Assembly (NCBI GenBank): GCA_022843385.1
Contig: JALHNT010000054.1
Span: 1-49,937, forward strand
Source: Anaerolineae bacterium
GTDB lineage: Bacteria > Chloroflexota > Anaerolineae > Aggregatilineales > Phototrophicaceae
Direction: 5' to 3'
Length of the DNA stretch: 49,937 nt
Within the stretch, counting starts at the first letter, position 1. Each line of letters begins with the position of its first letter. This document shows, in pieces, positions 40,747-49,778 of the stretch. The notes beneath the pieces are model-generated. The model saw only the letters and a program-made list of their open reading frames with translations, was not told where the DNA came from and ran no database searches. Made by a program: the position numbers and the translations under genes.

Positions 40747-41871
40747 ATGACGACGAAGGCCACAATTCTCGTGGTTGAAGACGATATTCATCTGCTCGAA
40801 GGAATCCGCGACATCCTGGAGCTGGATGGCTACGCGGTGCTGACGGCAGAAAATGGGGTGATGGGGATTGAGCGGTTACAGGGTCAGGACGCCGCGCCCG
40901 ATCTGATCGTCTCCGACATCATGATGCCCCGCATGGATGGCATTGAATTCCTGCAGGAAGTGCGCAAGCAGAGCCGCTGGTATGGCATTCCCTTCATCTT
41001 CCTGACGGCGAAGGGCGAACGCAGCGATGTGCACAAAGGGATGCGCATGGGCGTCGATGATTATGTCGTCAAGCCCTATGACCCAACCGATCTGCTGGTG
41101 AAGATCGAAACCCGGCTGGCGCGGCATCGGGGTATTGCCCAGATGCATAACAATGGCATGGCCTCGCTCAAACGCGAAATCCTGACCATGCTCAACCACG
41201 AATTTCGCACCCCGTTGACGTTCGTCGTGGCCTACGCCGATCTGCTCAACAACTCCGGCGATATTGCGCTCTCAAAAGAAGAGATGCTGCAATACATTCA
41301 TGGCATCACCGAGGGCGCGGACCGACTGCGCAATCTGATCGAGAATTTTATCCTGCTGGTTGAACTGGAGACCCAGGACGCCCGCAAGACGTATGATTGG
41401 CGCAAATGCCCGATTGACGACCTGAAATCGGTGTTCAACGACGCCCGCGAGCGGGTGAAAAAGCTGGAAGAGAAGAACCATACCCTGACGCTGAACCTCG
41501 ATGACCGGCTGCCGATCTTCATCGGCGACAGCGAATATCTGACGGTGGTGCTGGTGCAGTACCTCAACAACGCTGTCAAATTCTCCCAGGATGGTACACC
41601 GATTGAAGCCGGTGCCTATGCCCGCAATGGCGAGGTGACGCTCTGGGTTAAGGATGTCGGGCGCGGTATCCCTGCCGATCAGCACGAGAAAATCTGGGAG
41701 AGCTTCTATCAGATCGATCGCGCCCATTACGAAGATCAGGGAGCCGGGGCCGGCCTGGCAATCGTCAAGGGCATTGCCGATCTGCATGGGGCGCGCGTCC
41801 GTGTTGAAAGCGAGCCGGGCAAAGGCAGCACCTTCTCCTTTATTGTCCCCGTCACTAAACCTGTCGCCTAA
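40747..41871 (+). CDS. Hybrid response regulator-histidine kinase (receiver, HisKA, HATPase)
   Basis: 374 residues from the ATG at 40747, with a GGGGAG site 7 bases upstream. The N-terminal receiver domain (1-125) has the phosphoacceptor Asp57 (VSDIMMP), acidic pair Glu11/Asp12 and Lys109 (VKPYD). The dimerisation domain has His151 in LNHEFRTPLT. The ATPase domain has the N box (QYLNNAVKF, Asn274), G1 DVGRGI (303-308) and G2 GAGAGLA (332-338). There is no membrane segment or sensor domain, so it is cytoplasmic and probably receives phosphate through its own receiver, with the receiver ahead of the kinase. The cognate output is unknown. It lies between the sigma factor and PspA genes. Confidence 0.93.
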   Translation: MTTKATILVVEDDIHLLEGIRDILELDGYAVLTAENGVMGIERLQGQDAAPDLIVSDIMMPRMDGIEFLQEVRKQSRWYGIPFIFLTAKGERSDVHKGMRMGVDDYVVKPYDPTDLLVKIETRLARHRGIAQMHNNGMASLKREILTMLNHEFRTPLTFVVAYADLLNNSGDIALSKEEMLQYIHGITEGADRLRNLIENFILLVELETQDARKTYDWRKCPIDDLKSVFNDARERVKKLEEKNHTLTLNLDDRLPIFIGDSEYLTVVLVQYLNNAVKFSQDGTPIEAGAYARNGEVTLWVKDVGRGIPADQHEKIWESFYQIDRAHYEDQGAGAGLAIVKGIADLHGARVRVESEPGKGSTFSFIVPVTKPVA

Positions 41872-41906
41872 ATTTCGCAACTCGGCTATACTGAAAGCGT
41901 ATATAC

Positions 41907-41933
41907 AGAGGTGAGTTCACACAACTCGCCTCT
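41907..41933 (+). terminator. Stem-loop after the hybrid kinase gene
   Basis: AGAGGTGAGTT and AACTCGCCTCT pair with one T-G position around a CACAC loop. The 36-bp gap to the kinase stop and the stretch before the PspA gene suit a terminator or attenuator. The downstream T content is modest. Confidence 0.5.
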
Positions 41934-41978
41934 TGCTCGTTTCAGTTCGCCCGGACATTACCAGGAGAAGATGGCTTC

Positions 41979-42713
41979 ATGGCTCCGTCCCTATTTGAGA
42001 AGATCAACACACTGATTAGCGCCAATCTGCACGCACTGGTCGATAACGCCCTATCTCAGAACTCGGTTCAGGTGATGGACGAGTACATCCGCCAGGTCGA
42101 GCGCAATCTGGACGCCCTTGAAGACTCGGCGGCGACGGTGGGCGGCACCGTCAAAACCCTCAAGCGCAAGTATGAAGAGTTTGCCTCGGCTGCTGAAAAG
42201 CTGGATCGTGACATTGATACCCTGATCCTGAAGGGCAAGGATGATCTGGCAGGGGCGGCGCAAGCTGAACTGAACACCAAGCAGCAGCTTTCGCAGGAAT
42301 ATTACCAGCAGTGGCAGGATCAGGAAGTTCAGTATCAGAAGATGCTGGATATGCGCTTGAAGCTGGAAGGCCGCCTGACCGCCATCAAGCAGGAGCGTGA
42401 ACACCTGCGCGCCCTGATCGAACTGGCCGAAGCCAAGAAGGTGACGACCAAAACCATCAAGAGCCTGGACGATCTGTCGAATGTGGGCGATGCCGAGATC
42501 ACCAGCCTGACCGACCAGATTCGTACGCGGCTCGACCAGGAAGATGCGCGGCTGGATATGGCGACGCGCAACCTCTCGGAAGAAGTCGAAGAAGCAGTGC
42601 GCGGTAGCGAAGTCGAACGCCAGTTGGACGAACGACGCAAGCGTCTGCTGGGTCAACAGGGTGGGCAGGAAGCGAGCAGCAGCGGCGGCCAGGGACAAAC
42701 CAGCGCCGGCTAA
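41979..42713 (+). CDS. pspA: PspA/IM30 family envelope stress protein
   Basis: 244 residues, almost entirely coiled coil. It starts MAPSLFEKINTLISANLHAL, an amphipathic head matching the PspA family's membrane-binding helix. It continues with DEYIRQVERNLDALEDSAAT and EAKKVTTKTIKSLDDLSNVG, and a Gln/Gly/Ser-rich tail after residue 220 (GGQEASSSGGQGQTSAG). PspA proteins assemble on the inner membrane to maintain its integrity under stress. An AGGAGA site lies about 12 bases before the ATG. It follows a stress-type kinase gene and precedes a membrane coiled-coil gene, in one direction. Confidence 0.9.
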   Translation: MAPSLFEKINTLISANLHALVDNALSQNSVQVMDEYIRQVERNLDALEDSAATVGGTVKTLKRKYEEFASAAEKLDRDIDTLILKGKDDLAGAAQAELNTKQQLSQEYYQQWQDQEVQYQKMLDMRLKLEGRLTAIKQEREHLRALIELAEAKKVTTKTIKSLDDLSNVGDAEITSLTDQIRTRLDQEDARLDMATRNLSEEVEEAVRGSEVERQLDERRKRLLGQQGGQEASSSGGQGQTSAG

Positions 42714-42736
42714 GGGTCATCTCCTCGGTTGGTAAT

Positions 42737-42766
42737 GGCAGGGGCGGTTTGCCAATAGCCCCTGCC
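42737..42766 (+). repeat. GGCAGGGGC-GCCCCTGCC hairpin after pspA
   Basis: A perfect 9-bp inverted repeat with a 12-base loop (GGTTTGCCAATA), 23 bp after the pspA stop. It is related in sequence to the hairpins at 9413 and 11451 and may end the pspA transcript or separate it from the next gene. Confidence 0.55.
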
Positions 42767-42856
42767 GAATGTTCCCGATGATCGATTGATGGTATCCACC
42801 GGCCCGCAACCTGCTGCCGCTGTTTGACGTACTGATGGATACATATGGAGTATGGT

Positions 42857-43681
42857 ATGGCGCGAGATGCACAAAATTCCATCCGTCAGCGCGCACTGGG
42901 TGCAATCCTGCGCAATGCGGTCTTTAGCTGGCAAACGGGTCTGACGCTGATCGTCACGATGATCCTGTTCTTTTTTGTGCAGGACATCAATATCCCCGGC
43001 TGGCAGCAGTGGTTCTGGCTGGTGATGGGCGGGCTGGCTGAAGCGGCCTTCATCGCCTCCAACCTCAGCGACCCCAACGCCGCTACTCAGGCAGTGGCGC
43101 GCGAGTTTGAAGACAAGTTCGACCTGGGGAAGATCCAGAATCCGGTGTCGCGCCAACGCTTGCAGAGCGCCCTGGAATATCGCCGCAACATGATGGTGCT
43201 GGTCAACCGGCATCAGGGGGCGATGCGCGTCAGCCTGCAACAGACCGTCGCCGACATCACCGACTGGATCGGCCACATGGTTAACCTGGCCGAACATATC
43301 GACTCGTTCGATGATAACGAACTGGTCGAACGCGATCGCAAGATGGTGCCGCAGCAGATCGAGAAAGTACAGATCCGGCTGCAAAAAGAAAGCAACGCCG
43401 ACATCCGCCGCGACCTGGAACAACAGCTCCGCAATCTTCAGCAGCAGCAGGCCAACCTCGACCAGACTGCCAACAGCGTCAAGCGCGCCGAAATCCAACT
43501 GGAAAGCACGCTTTCCTCACTGGGGACGATCTACGCCCAGATGTCGCTGCTCGGCACCAAAGAGGTCGACAGCGCCAAAGCCCAACGGCTGCGGCTGGAA
43601 ATTCAGGATGAAGTCTCCGGCTTGCAGGATACGATTGATGCCATGACCGAAGTGCAGTCGCAGCGCCTGCAACTGCGCTGA
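42857..43681 (+). CDS. Membrane-anchored coiled-coil protein
   Basis: About 274 residues from the ATG at 42857, which has a GGAG 6 bases upstream. Two membrane segments lie at about 22-44 (FSWQTGLTLIVTMILFFFVQ) and 51-71 (WQQWFWLVMGGLAEAAFIAS). The rest is long alpha-helix with strong coiled-coil character (e.g. VPQQIEKVQIRLQKESNADI, LEQQLRNLQQQQANLDQTAN). I do not recognise the family. The position directly after pspA suggests a membrane partner of the PspA system, such as an anchor or a shape sensor. That is inference from context. Confidence 0.75.
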   Translation: MARDAQNSIRQRALGAILRNAVFSWQTGLTLIVTMILFFFVQDINIPGWQQWFWLVMGGLAEAAFIASNLSDPNAATQAVAREFEDKFDLGKIQNPVSRQRLQSALEYRRNMMVLVNRHQGAMRVSLQQTVADITDWIGHMVNLAEHIDSFDDNELVERDRKMVPQQIEKVQIRLQKESNADIRRDLEQQLRNLQQQQANLDQTANSVKRAEIQLESTLSSLGTIYAQMSLLGTKEVDSAKAQRLRLEIQDEVSGLQDTIDAMTEVQSQRLQLR

Positions 43682-43732
43682 CCGGGGTGCCGATGGCGCG
43701 ATTGCACAACAGAAAACCTCAGCAAAGGCTTA

Positions 43733-45229
43733 TCAGTCCCCTGATACAGCCAAGCCCGACTCATGTTCCAGCGGATGCGCCAACAGCAGCAGCGGCTTCA
43801 GCGACTCCAGCGAGACATTGATCCGGCTTTCGATCAGCAGCTCATCTCCCATAAAATGGCAGACCAGTGTATGGTAAAACGGAGTCTCAACCAGCCGGAC
43901 GATCAGGGTGAACACATCGTCGGCTGTCCAGGCACCGCTGCTCATGATCGGCGTGCGGTCGAACAGCAGCGGTTGCCGGAACAAAGCGGTCGGCTGTCCG
44001 CGCTGCCACTGGCCGTAACCACAGGGGATCGTCTCCTCGCCCGCCTCCGTCCTGACGTGGAGGGTGCAGTCCGCCCCGGCAAAACTTAGCCGGATGGTCT
44101 CGATCCCCAGCGCATTGCCATCAACTGCATACGTCCGCCCGGAAATCGATGAGGCCAACGGCGATATGGCCTGCCCCTGTGCCGGCGTCCGGCTCAGACT
44201 GGACAGCTTGCGGGATAGGGCAGCCTGGACGGCGGCATCTTCGGGGAGCGCGTCCGGTCGCATGGCTGGAAGCAGGATGTCCCAGACCAGGTTGAGCGGC
44301 TGCTGCATATCAAAGATGTCCAGGCCGCTCGTCATGACCAGCACCGCATCCTGTTCCGGCATGACGATACAATACTGACCGAACACCCCGTCCCCGCGAT
44401 ACGCACCATGACGACAGCGCCAGAACTGATAGCCGTAGCCTTGCGACCAGTCGGGCTGCACACCGGCGCTGTTGGAAATCTGAGACGAGGTCGCGGCTTC
44501 AACCCACCCTTCCGGCAGCAGTGGCCGCCCCTGCCACATCCCCTTTTGCAGGTAAAGCTGACCGAATTTGGCGATGTCCTCGGTCGTGAGGCTCAGGCCG
44601 ATGCCACCGGCGGTGATCCCCTGCGGCGAGTCGCCCCACGCGGCGCGCTCGATACCCAGCGGCGCGAACAGCCGCGGTCCCAGATAATCAACCAGCTTCA
44701 GGCCGGTCGCCCGCTGCACGATCGCCGACAGCATGTAGGTCGCCCCGGTGTTGTAGACAAAGTGGCTTCCCGGCGCGTGAAGAACCGGCACAGTGAAGAA
44801 GCCTTTGATCCAGTCGCCGTCGGGTCGATCCACCATCGATGACCAGGTATCCTCGGCCTGACCGGTGGACATCGACAGCAGATGGCGCACCCGCAGCGCC
44901 GCCCACAACTCATTCCCGCCAACCGGGGTTTCGTCCGGGAAAAAGGACAGCATCGGATCATCGATGGCGAAATGTCCCTCGGCGATTGCCAACCCGACTG
45001 CGGTTGAGGTGAAGCTCTTGCTGAGGGAAAAGAGCAGATGCGGCTGTTCCGGCGCAGAGGGCGACCACCAGCCTTCCGCCACCACCAGCCCCCGCCGCAG
45101 CAGCATGAAGCTGTGGATTTCCTGAATCTGGCTCTCCAGCGCCTCGATAAATTGAAGGATGGTAGCGGAAGCCACGCCCTGACGTTCCGGTGACGTGCGC
45201 GGCAGATCGTGTCCAGCGGTGGCGGTCAT
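43733..45229 (-). CDS. Beta-lactamase-fold serine hydrolase (class C/PBP-like)
   Basis: About 498 residues from the ATG at 45229, with GGAG about 9 bases upstream. The active-site SxxK is visible as Ser68 and Lys71 in LFSLSKSFTS. The FVYNTGATYMLSAIVQRATG segment supplies the second motif region, with a Tyr-Asn in place of the usual Tyr-x-Asn. A C-terminal domain of about 130 residues is added. The family includes D-aminopeptidases, esterases and penicillin-binding hydrolases, so the substrate cannot be assigned. No signal peptide is evident. It is convergent with the membrane coiled-coil gene. Confidence 0.88.
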   Translation of the reverse strand: MTATAGHDLPRTSPERQGVASATILQFIEALESQIQEIHSFMLLRRGLVVAEGWWSPSAPEQPHLLFSLSKSFTSTAVGLAIAEGHFAIDDPMLSFFPDETPVGGNELWAALRVRHLLSMSTGQAEDTWSSMVDRPDGDWIKGFFTVPVLHAPGSHFVYNTGATYMLSAIVQRATGLKLVDYLGPRLFAPLGIERAAWGDSPQGITAGGIGLSLTTEDIAKFGQLYLQKGMWQGRPLLPEGWVEAATSSQISNSAGVQPDWSQGYGYQFWRCRHGAYRGDGVFGQYCIVMPEQDAVLVMTSGLDIFDMQQPLNLVWDILLPAMRPDALPEDAAVQAALSRKLSSLSRTPAQGQAISPLASSISGRTYAVDGNALGIETIRLSFAGADCTLHVRTEAGEETIPCGYGQWQRGQPTALFRQPLLFDRTPIMSSGAWTADDVFTLIVRLVETPFYHTLVCHFMGDELLIESRINVSLESLKPLLLLAHPLEHESGLAVSGD

Positions 45230-45366
45230 GGGTGGTACTCCGTGTTCGGTGAGGTGTGAGCCGCGCGTCAGTATAGCAGCCTTGCATCGGGCAGGCCAGC
45301 GCGACTGACCTTCCAATCATCATTGTCATCATTTTTGAACCCTAAAGAACCTTTTTGTTGCGAGCG

Positions 45367-45434
45367 GCGGACACCCCGTTGGGTGTCCCTACGATCACCA
45401 CGTTTCCCGTAGGGACGTGCAACGGCACGTCCGC
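45367..45434. repeat. Three-way-junction-like inverted repeat, upstream of the endonuclease IV-like gene
   Basis: Outer arms GCGGAC and GTCCGC enclose two hairpins: GGACACCC-CGTT-GGGTGTCC and GGACGTGC-AAC-GGCACGTCC. The left 26 bases (45367-45392) recur exactly, inverted, at 46724-46749. The rest of the 304-bp gap 45230-45533 shows no gene. Confidence 0.7.
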
Positions 45435-45533
45435 GCCGCCTGATCCGACCAGTTGTTCAGGCCAGCGGCTTTCCTATCGCTCTGATCTGACATAGAATAC
45501 CCACACATCAACAACGACCTGAAGGATACACTT

Positions 45534-46433
45534 GTGGCTCATCCCAACGAAAACCTGCGCTTCGGCACCGTCGGCTCACCCCAGACCACCACCAAATCCG
45601 GCACCCCCTTCGCCGTCGCCCATATCCGCGAGCTGGGGCTGGATCATCTGGAGATCGCCTGGGTGCAGAGTGTGCGCGTCAGCGATGAAGCCTGTGCTGA
45701 GATCAAGGCCGCCGCCCAGAAAGCCAAAGTCACCCTCAGCATCCACGCGCCGTATTATATCAACCTCAACAGCCAGACATCCGAACTGATGGCGAAAAGC
45801 GATGAACGGCTGCTGGCCGCCGCCCGCAAAGGCTACCTGGCCGGTGCGCCGGACATCATCTTCCACCCCGGCAGCTATCACGAGCAACCGGCGGAACAGG
45901 TCTACGAACGCGCCAAACAAAAGCTGCTGGAACTGACCGGCATCCTGCGCGAAGAGGGCGTCCAGGTCAACCTGCGCCCGGAGACGATGGGCAAGTCGGC
46001 CATGTTCGGCAACCTGGCCGAGGTGGTTCAACTGAGCCAGGAAGTCCCCGGCGTGCTGCCCTGCATCGACTGGGCGCATCTCCACGCCCGCACCGGCGAC
46101 GGCACCTTCAACAGCTATGACGAATTCGCCGCTGCCCTCACGCTGGTCAGGGACGCGCTGGGCGAAGAAGGACTAAAAAAGCTGCACTTCCACATCAGCG
46201 GCATCACCTATACCAAGAAGGGCGAGAAGGCCCATATCCCGCTGAACGAGGCCGACATCCGCTACCGCGAGCTGCTGCAAGCCTTCATCGACTTCGGCGT
46301 GGCCGGGACCGCCGCCATCGAAGCGCCGTTACCCTTCCACACCGCCGATGCCCTGACCTTTCAGGCCACCTACCGCCGCCTGCTCGATCTCAAGTATGGC
46401 GACGGCGAGATGGCACCTGACCCAGACGCCTGA
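45534..46433 (+). CDS. Endonuclease IV-like (AP endonuclease) TIM barrel protein
   Basis: 299 residues from the GTG at 45534, with a GAAGGA site 7 bases upstream. Almost all zinc ligands of endonuclease IV are in place: His71 (SIHAPYYINL), His111 (FHPGSYH), Glu150 (RPETMG), Asp179 and His182 (CIDWAHLHAR), His218 or His220 (HFHISGI), His234 (KAHIPL) and Glu263 (AIEAPLP). The family cuts DNA at abasic sites. The arrangement resembles the archaeal-type branch, with KAH where many members have an Asp-x-His pair. A role in sugar metabolism is less likely because of the HFHISGI and RPETMG motifs. It is flanked by inverted copies of one repeat. Confidence 0.85.
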   Translation: MAHPNENLRFGTVGSPQTTTKSGTPFAVAHIRELGLDHLEIAWVQSVRVSDEACAEIKAAAQKAKVTLSIHAPYYINLNSQTSELMAKSDERLLAAARKGYLAGAPDIIFHPGSYHEQPAEQVYERAKQKLLELTGILREEGVQVNLRPETMGKSAMFGNLAEVVQLSQEVPGVLPCIDWAHLHARTGDGTFNSYDEFAAALTLVRDALGEEGLKKLHFHISGITYTKKGEKAHIPLNEADIRYRELLQAFIDFGVAGTAAIEAPLPFHTADALTFQATYRRLLDLKYGDGEMAPDPDA

Positions 46434-46557
46434 TGCCGACGGACGCCTCGCTGCATCTGGCTCCCCCGCGCCAACCCATTGGAGAGGATGCCGGGGGGTG
46501 AGGTAAACTGAAAAAGTCCCGCAATCCCAAGTCCCAAATGGATTAGGTTCCTTCGTT

Positions 46558-48402
46558 ATGATGAAGCCATTCGCGTCTATCCCAAAACCCGACCTCGCTG
46601 CGCTGGACTCCGCCTCTTCGTCATGCAATTTACGAATTCAATCGAATCAAATTCTTGCGGACGGACGTGCCGTCCCACAGGGAGGCTTCGCACTTGCACG
46701 TCCTTACACCTATTGGGTCGTTCGTAGGGACACCCAACGGGGTGTCCGCATCAATTATTACCTGGATATTTTCTTAACCCGCATTACAGATAAGCGGCCG
46801 GGGGGTGAGGTCAATAACACCCGCTTACGATGGCTGCCCCTGCTCCTCATCCTGCTCCTGAGCGCGACAGTCTCCCCGACGGCAGCCCAGCCGATGCAGT
46901 GCGGCACCGTCGATGCGATTGATCTGCCGGTGGATGAACTGCGCGAGGGCTATGACGACTTCGCCTTTTTCCGCCAGCGCTTCGGTGGCAATCACGTCGG
47001 CATTGACCTGGCCTTTGACCGCTGGGGCGACCCGGTGCGGGCGGCGGCCACCGGGCGGGTGACGCTGGCTGACCCGCTGGAGTGGGATACCGAGAAGGGT
47101 GTCGTCATCCTGTCGCACACCTTCCCGGATGGCAACATTTACTACACCGTCTACGGTCACATGGAGCAGACCGATACCATCCGCTTCCCGGCGGTTGGCA
47201 CCTGCGTCGAACGCGGTCAGGTGATCGGCGCGATTGGCTGGCCGTCGCGTGGCCGGCCGCATCTGCACTACGAGGTTCGTAGCCGGCTGCCCAACGACGG
47301 CGGCCCCGGTTATGTCACCGGCAATCCGGTGGATGAAGGCTGGTTCAATCCGCTGGATTTCACCGCGCTGTGGCGGGTGCGCCTGATGCCCGGCTTCCTC
47401 AGCGCCATCACCTTCGATACGGTTCCCACCCTCCCGCCGGCGCAGTTGTTGAGCGGCCCGTACATCGCCGCCAGCGGGGATCGCATCGCCGTCACCATCC
47501 CGCCCAATCAGATTCTCTGGCGCGTCAGCACCGATGGCGCAGTCAACGCCCTCGCCAGCCTGCCGGGCGACCGGGTGGTGGCGCACACCCGCAACGGTCA
47601 GGCGCTCACCTTGCAGGGCGGGCGTTATGTGGCGGTGTGGACGGTTGAAAGCACGGATCTACCCTTCATCGCGCTGGGCGAGACGCTGATCTTCCCCATG
47701 CCGGACTCCAGTCTGGCGGCTTATGACGCGGCCGGCAACCCCTTGTGGACCGTCCCCGGCTTGACCGGCGGCGAAGTGACCACCCTCAACCGCAGCCCCG
47801 GCACCATCGGTTACGCCATCCGCAACGGCGGTCAGATCATCTGGCGGCTGCTCAACCCCACCGGCTCGATCCTGGCGGAATTCCCGCTGGATGCGGCTCC
47901 CTTAGCCCTGCCACAGATCGATGACTCGTGGCTGCTGCTAGTCGAGGGGCAGGTATTGCGGATTCAGGGCAGCCAGCTCACGCCGCTGCAAACGCTCAAC
48001 GCCCCCACCGGCAGCGCCGCCCAGTTCGCAGCGGATGTCAACGGCGGGATGTATGTCTATCTCGATGACAGCGAACGGACTTTGCTGGCGCTCAACGCCG
48101 ACGGCAGCCCGCGCTGGCGCATCACCTATCCGCGCGGTGGCAACTTCGCCAGCCCGCTGATGAGCGCCGGCAACTGCCTGCTCTACACGCTGGATGTCGA
48201 TGGCACGCTGCATCTGTTCGCGGCGGATGACGGGGCGCTGCTCAATACGGTGCAGATTTATCCCGGCGGGCGGCGCAACAGCAGCCCGGCCTCGCGTCTG
48301 CTCCGCACCGACAGCGCCGATCTGGTGGCGGTGGCCGGCGGTTATCTGACGATGATGTTCCTCGATGGCCGGGCGCTGGCCGGGTCAGCCGTCTGCCCGT
48401 GA
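46558..48402 (+). CDS. Secreted M23 peptidase with C-terminal propeller (start uncertain)
   Basis: 614 residues if read from the ATG at 46558. The LytM zinc site is visible: His146 and Asp150 (GGNHVGIDLAF) and His235/His237 (GRPHLHYEV), with YGHM (199-202). After residue about 260 the protein carries PQQ-like propeller blades (YAIRNGGQIIWRLLNPTGSI and others). The true signal peptide seems to start only at residue about 89 (TRLRWLPLLLILLLSATVSP, cut near TAAQ). No in-frame ATG or GTG lies just before it, so the first 88 residues are either real or a non-standard start is used. Part of that extension is encoded by intergenic repeats. It probably cuts peptidoglycan or peptides outside the membrane. 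Its stop is 2 bp from the next gene's stop. Confidence 0.75.
   Translation: MMKPFASIPKPDLAALDSASSSCNLRIQSNQILADGRAVPQGGFALARPYTYWVVRRDTQRGVRINYYLDIFLTRITDKRPGGEVNNTRLRWLPLLLILLLSATVSPTAAQPMQCGTVDAIDLPVDELREGYDDFAFFRQRFGGNHVGIDLAFDRWGDPVRAAATGRVTLADPLEWDTEKGVVILSHTFPDGNIYYTVYGHMEQTDTIRFPAVGTCVERGQVIGAIGWPSRGRPHLHYEVRSRLPNDGGPGYVTGNPVDEGWFNPLDFTALWRVRLMPGFLSAITFDTVPTLPPAQLLSGPYIAASGDRIAVTIPPNQILWRVSTDGAVNALASLPGDRVVAHTRNGQALTLQGGRYVAVWTVESTDLPFIALGETLIFPMPDSSLAAYDAAGNPLWTVPGLTGGEVTTLNRSPGTIGYAIRNGGQIIWRLLNPTGSILAEFPLDAAPLALPQIDDSWLLLVEGQVLRIQGSQLTPLQTLNAPTGSAAQFAADVNGGMYVYLDDSERTLLALNADGSPRWRITYPRGGNFASPLMSAGNCLLYTLDVDGTLHLFAADDGALLNTVQIYPGGRRNSSPASRLLRTDSADLVAVAGGYLTMMFLDGRALAGSAVCP
46657..46812. 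repeat. Repeat group inside the apparent M23 reading frame
   Basis: GCGGAC (46657) and GTCCGC (to 46749) are the outer arms of a second copy of the three-way-junction repeat. 46724-46749 is the exact inverse of 45367-45392. Then TTACCTGGATATTTTCTTAA (46755-46774), nearly as at 26834, and GGGGGGTGAGGT (about 46800-46811), as in the CCCTCACCCC repeats. All fall in the first 88 codons of the M23 frame. Confidence 0.65.
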
Positions 48403-48404
48403 GG

Positions 48405-49658
48405 CTAGGGCAGTAGCGCCTCAGCCACCGCCAGCAGGTCAGCACGACAGGCGGAGTTGATCTGCTCATCGGTCAGGGCAGAAAGCTGGTCGATGAATAC
48501 CAGGAGGTCACTGGTTGTGGATGTCAATGCCTGTTCGATGCTGTCCGATAGTCCGCATTGGGGGATGATTCGGTTGAGCTTCTCCAGAGACGGAGCCGGG
48601 ACGATGATCTGGATAGTGCCATCGAGATAAGTCTGACTATAGGATTGAGGGGCAATCGGTTGAAGCTGACCAGAATTTTCAGGCCATAATCCGAGCAACA
48701 ACCGTCCGCCATAAGGACTGTAGGTAGCCGCCTGGACTCTGCCATTCGGCCTGAATGTGTAGACCGGCAACCCGCTTTCAATATCCCATGTCGCAACCTC
48801 AGTAAAAACTGTCGAAATCTCTGTACCATCAGGTGACCAAAACAGTTGATTGACGTCGTGTGGAAACAGGTTTATGGATTGAATGGTGCTTCCACTTGTG
48901 CTATCGATAACATGCATTTCCAGCAGAATGGATTGACCTGGAATATCACTTACCGGGACTGTTTCTGGCGTATCGCTTGATACGAATTTCAACGAAAAAT
49001 ATGCGATCGATTGACTATCTGGACTCCAGGCCATGTCACTGATGTGGTGGTCAAAAATCCACCGATTTGGAACGTCGCCAGTCTGCGCATCCATGATGAG
49101 TATCGCACAACAACCTTCTCGTGCAAGAAATCGTTTTCCATCACGGCTTAAGATAAACACACTGGGGAATCGAATATTCTCACCGGTGGTCTCGCCGACC
49201 ACCTTTCCGGTTTGAGTATCAATGTGTTCGATACTCCTGTAGTCAAGTGCCATTCTAAACACCCACTGACCATTAGGCGACCAGCCAAAAGGCTGCTCCT
49301 CAGTGGTCCCGATGTCTAACTGAACTAAAGGCAGAAGGGTCTCCGAGTCGATGATCGTATTCCCGACAAGTAGCCGTCTCCCATCCGGACTCCAGACTGC
49401 GTTTTGCAACGGATATATCGGGTTTACCGGAGGGAATATGGTCAGCAGTTGGAACTGGTCATCGTACATCCGAACCCCATCAAGGGTCGCAATAGCTAAA
49501 CGACCATTATTGTTCCAGGTCACTGCATAGGGGAATACCCTCGCTTCAACAGCAGCTTGAGTCGACCATGACCCGTCTTCTGAAGGAAGAACAAAAAGGC
49601 AGCACATCAATGCAATCGACATGAAACATAACCGAACAGCTCGATTCTGGAAGTCCAT
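48405..49658 (-). CDS. Secreted propeller protein of unknown function
   Basis: 417 residues. A signal-like N-terminus (RLCFMSIALMCCLFVLPSE) is followed by WD/PD40-like blades: AVWSPDGRRLL, FGWSPNGQWVF, MAWSPDSQSIAYF and LFWSPDGTEIS. The C-terminal 60 residues (CGLSDSIEQALTSTT and onward) are helical. There is no enzymatic motif. The base composition is lower in GC than its neighbours, suggesting a different history. It converges on the M23 gene with a 2-bp gap. The 120 bp between it and the next partial gene hold nothing that I recognise. Confidence 0.8.
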   Translation of the reverse strand: MDFQNRAVRLCFMSIALMCCLFVLPSEDGSWSTQAAVEARVFPYAVTWNNNGRLAIATLDGVRMYDDQFQLLTIFPPVNPIYPLQNAVWSPDGRRLLVGNTIIDSETLLPLVQLDIGTTEEQPFGWSPNGQWVFRMALDYRSIEHIDTQTGKVVGETTGENIRFPSVFILSRDGKRFLAREGCCAILIMDAQTGDVPNRWIFDHHISDMAWSPDSQSIAYFSLKFVSSDTPETVPVSDIPGQSILLEMHVIDSTSGSTIQSINLFPHDVNQLFWSPDGTEISTVFTEVATWDIESGLPVYTFRPNGRVQAATYSPYGGRLLLGLWPENSGQLQPIAPQSYSQTYLDGTIQIIVPAPSLEKLNRIIPQCGLSDSIEQALTSTTSDLLVFIDQLSALTDEQINSACRADLLAVAEALLP

Positions 49659-49778
49659 ACTTATCGCTCTCGGATGCCTTGATGGGCAAGGAAGTCAGGC
49701 TATTCTCAACGGCGTCACTCCTACCCACTATACCGCAGCGGCACACCCCCTGCCTGACGCCTGCCCTACGGGTTGCGG

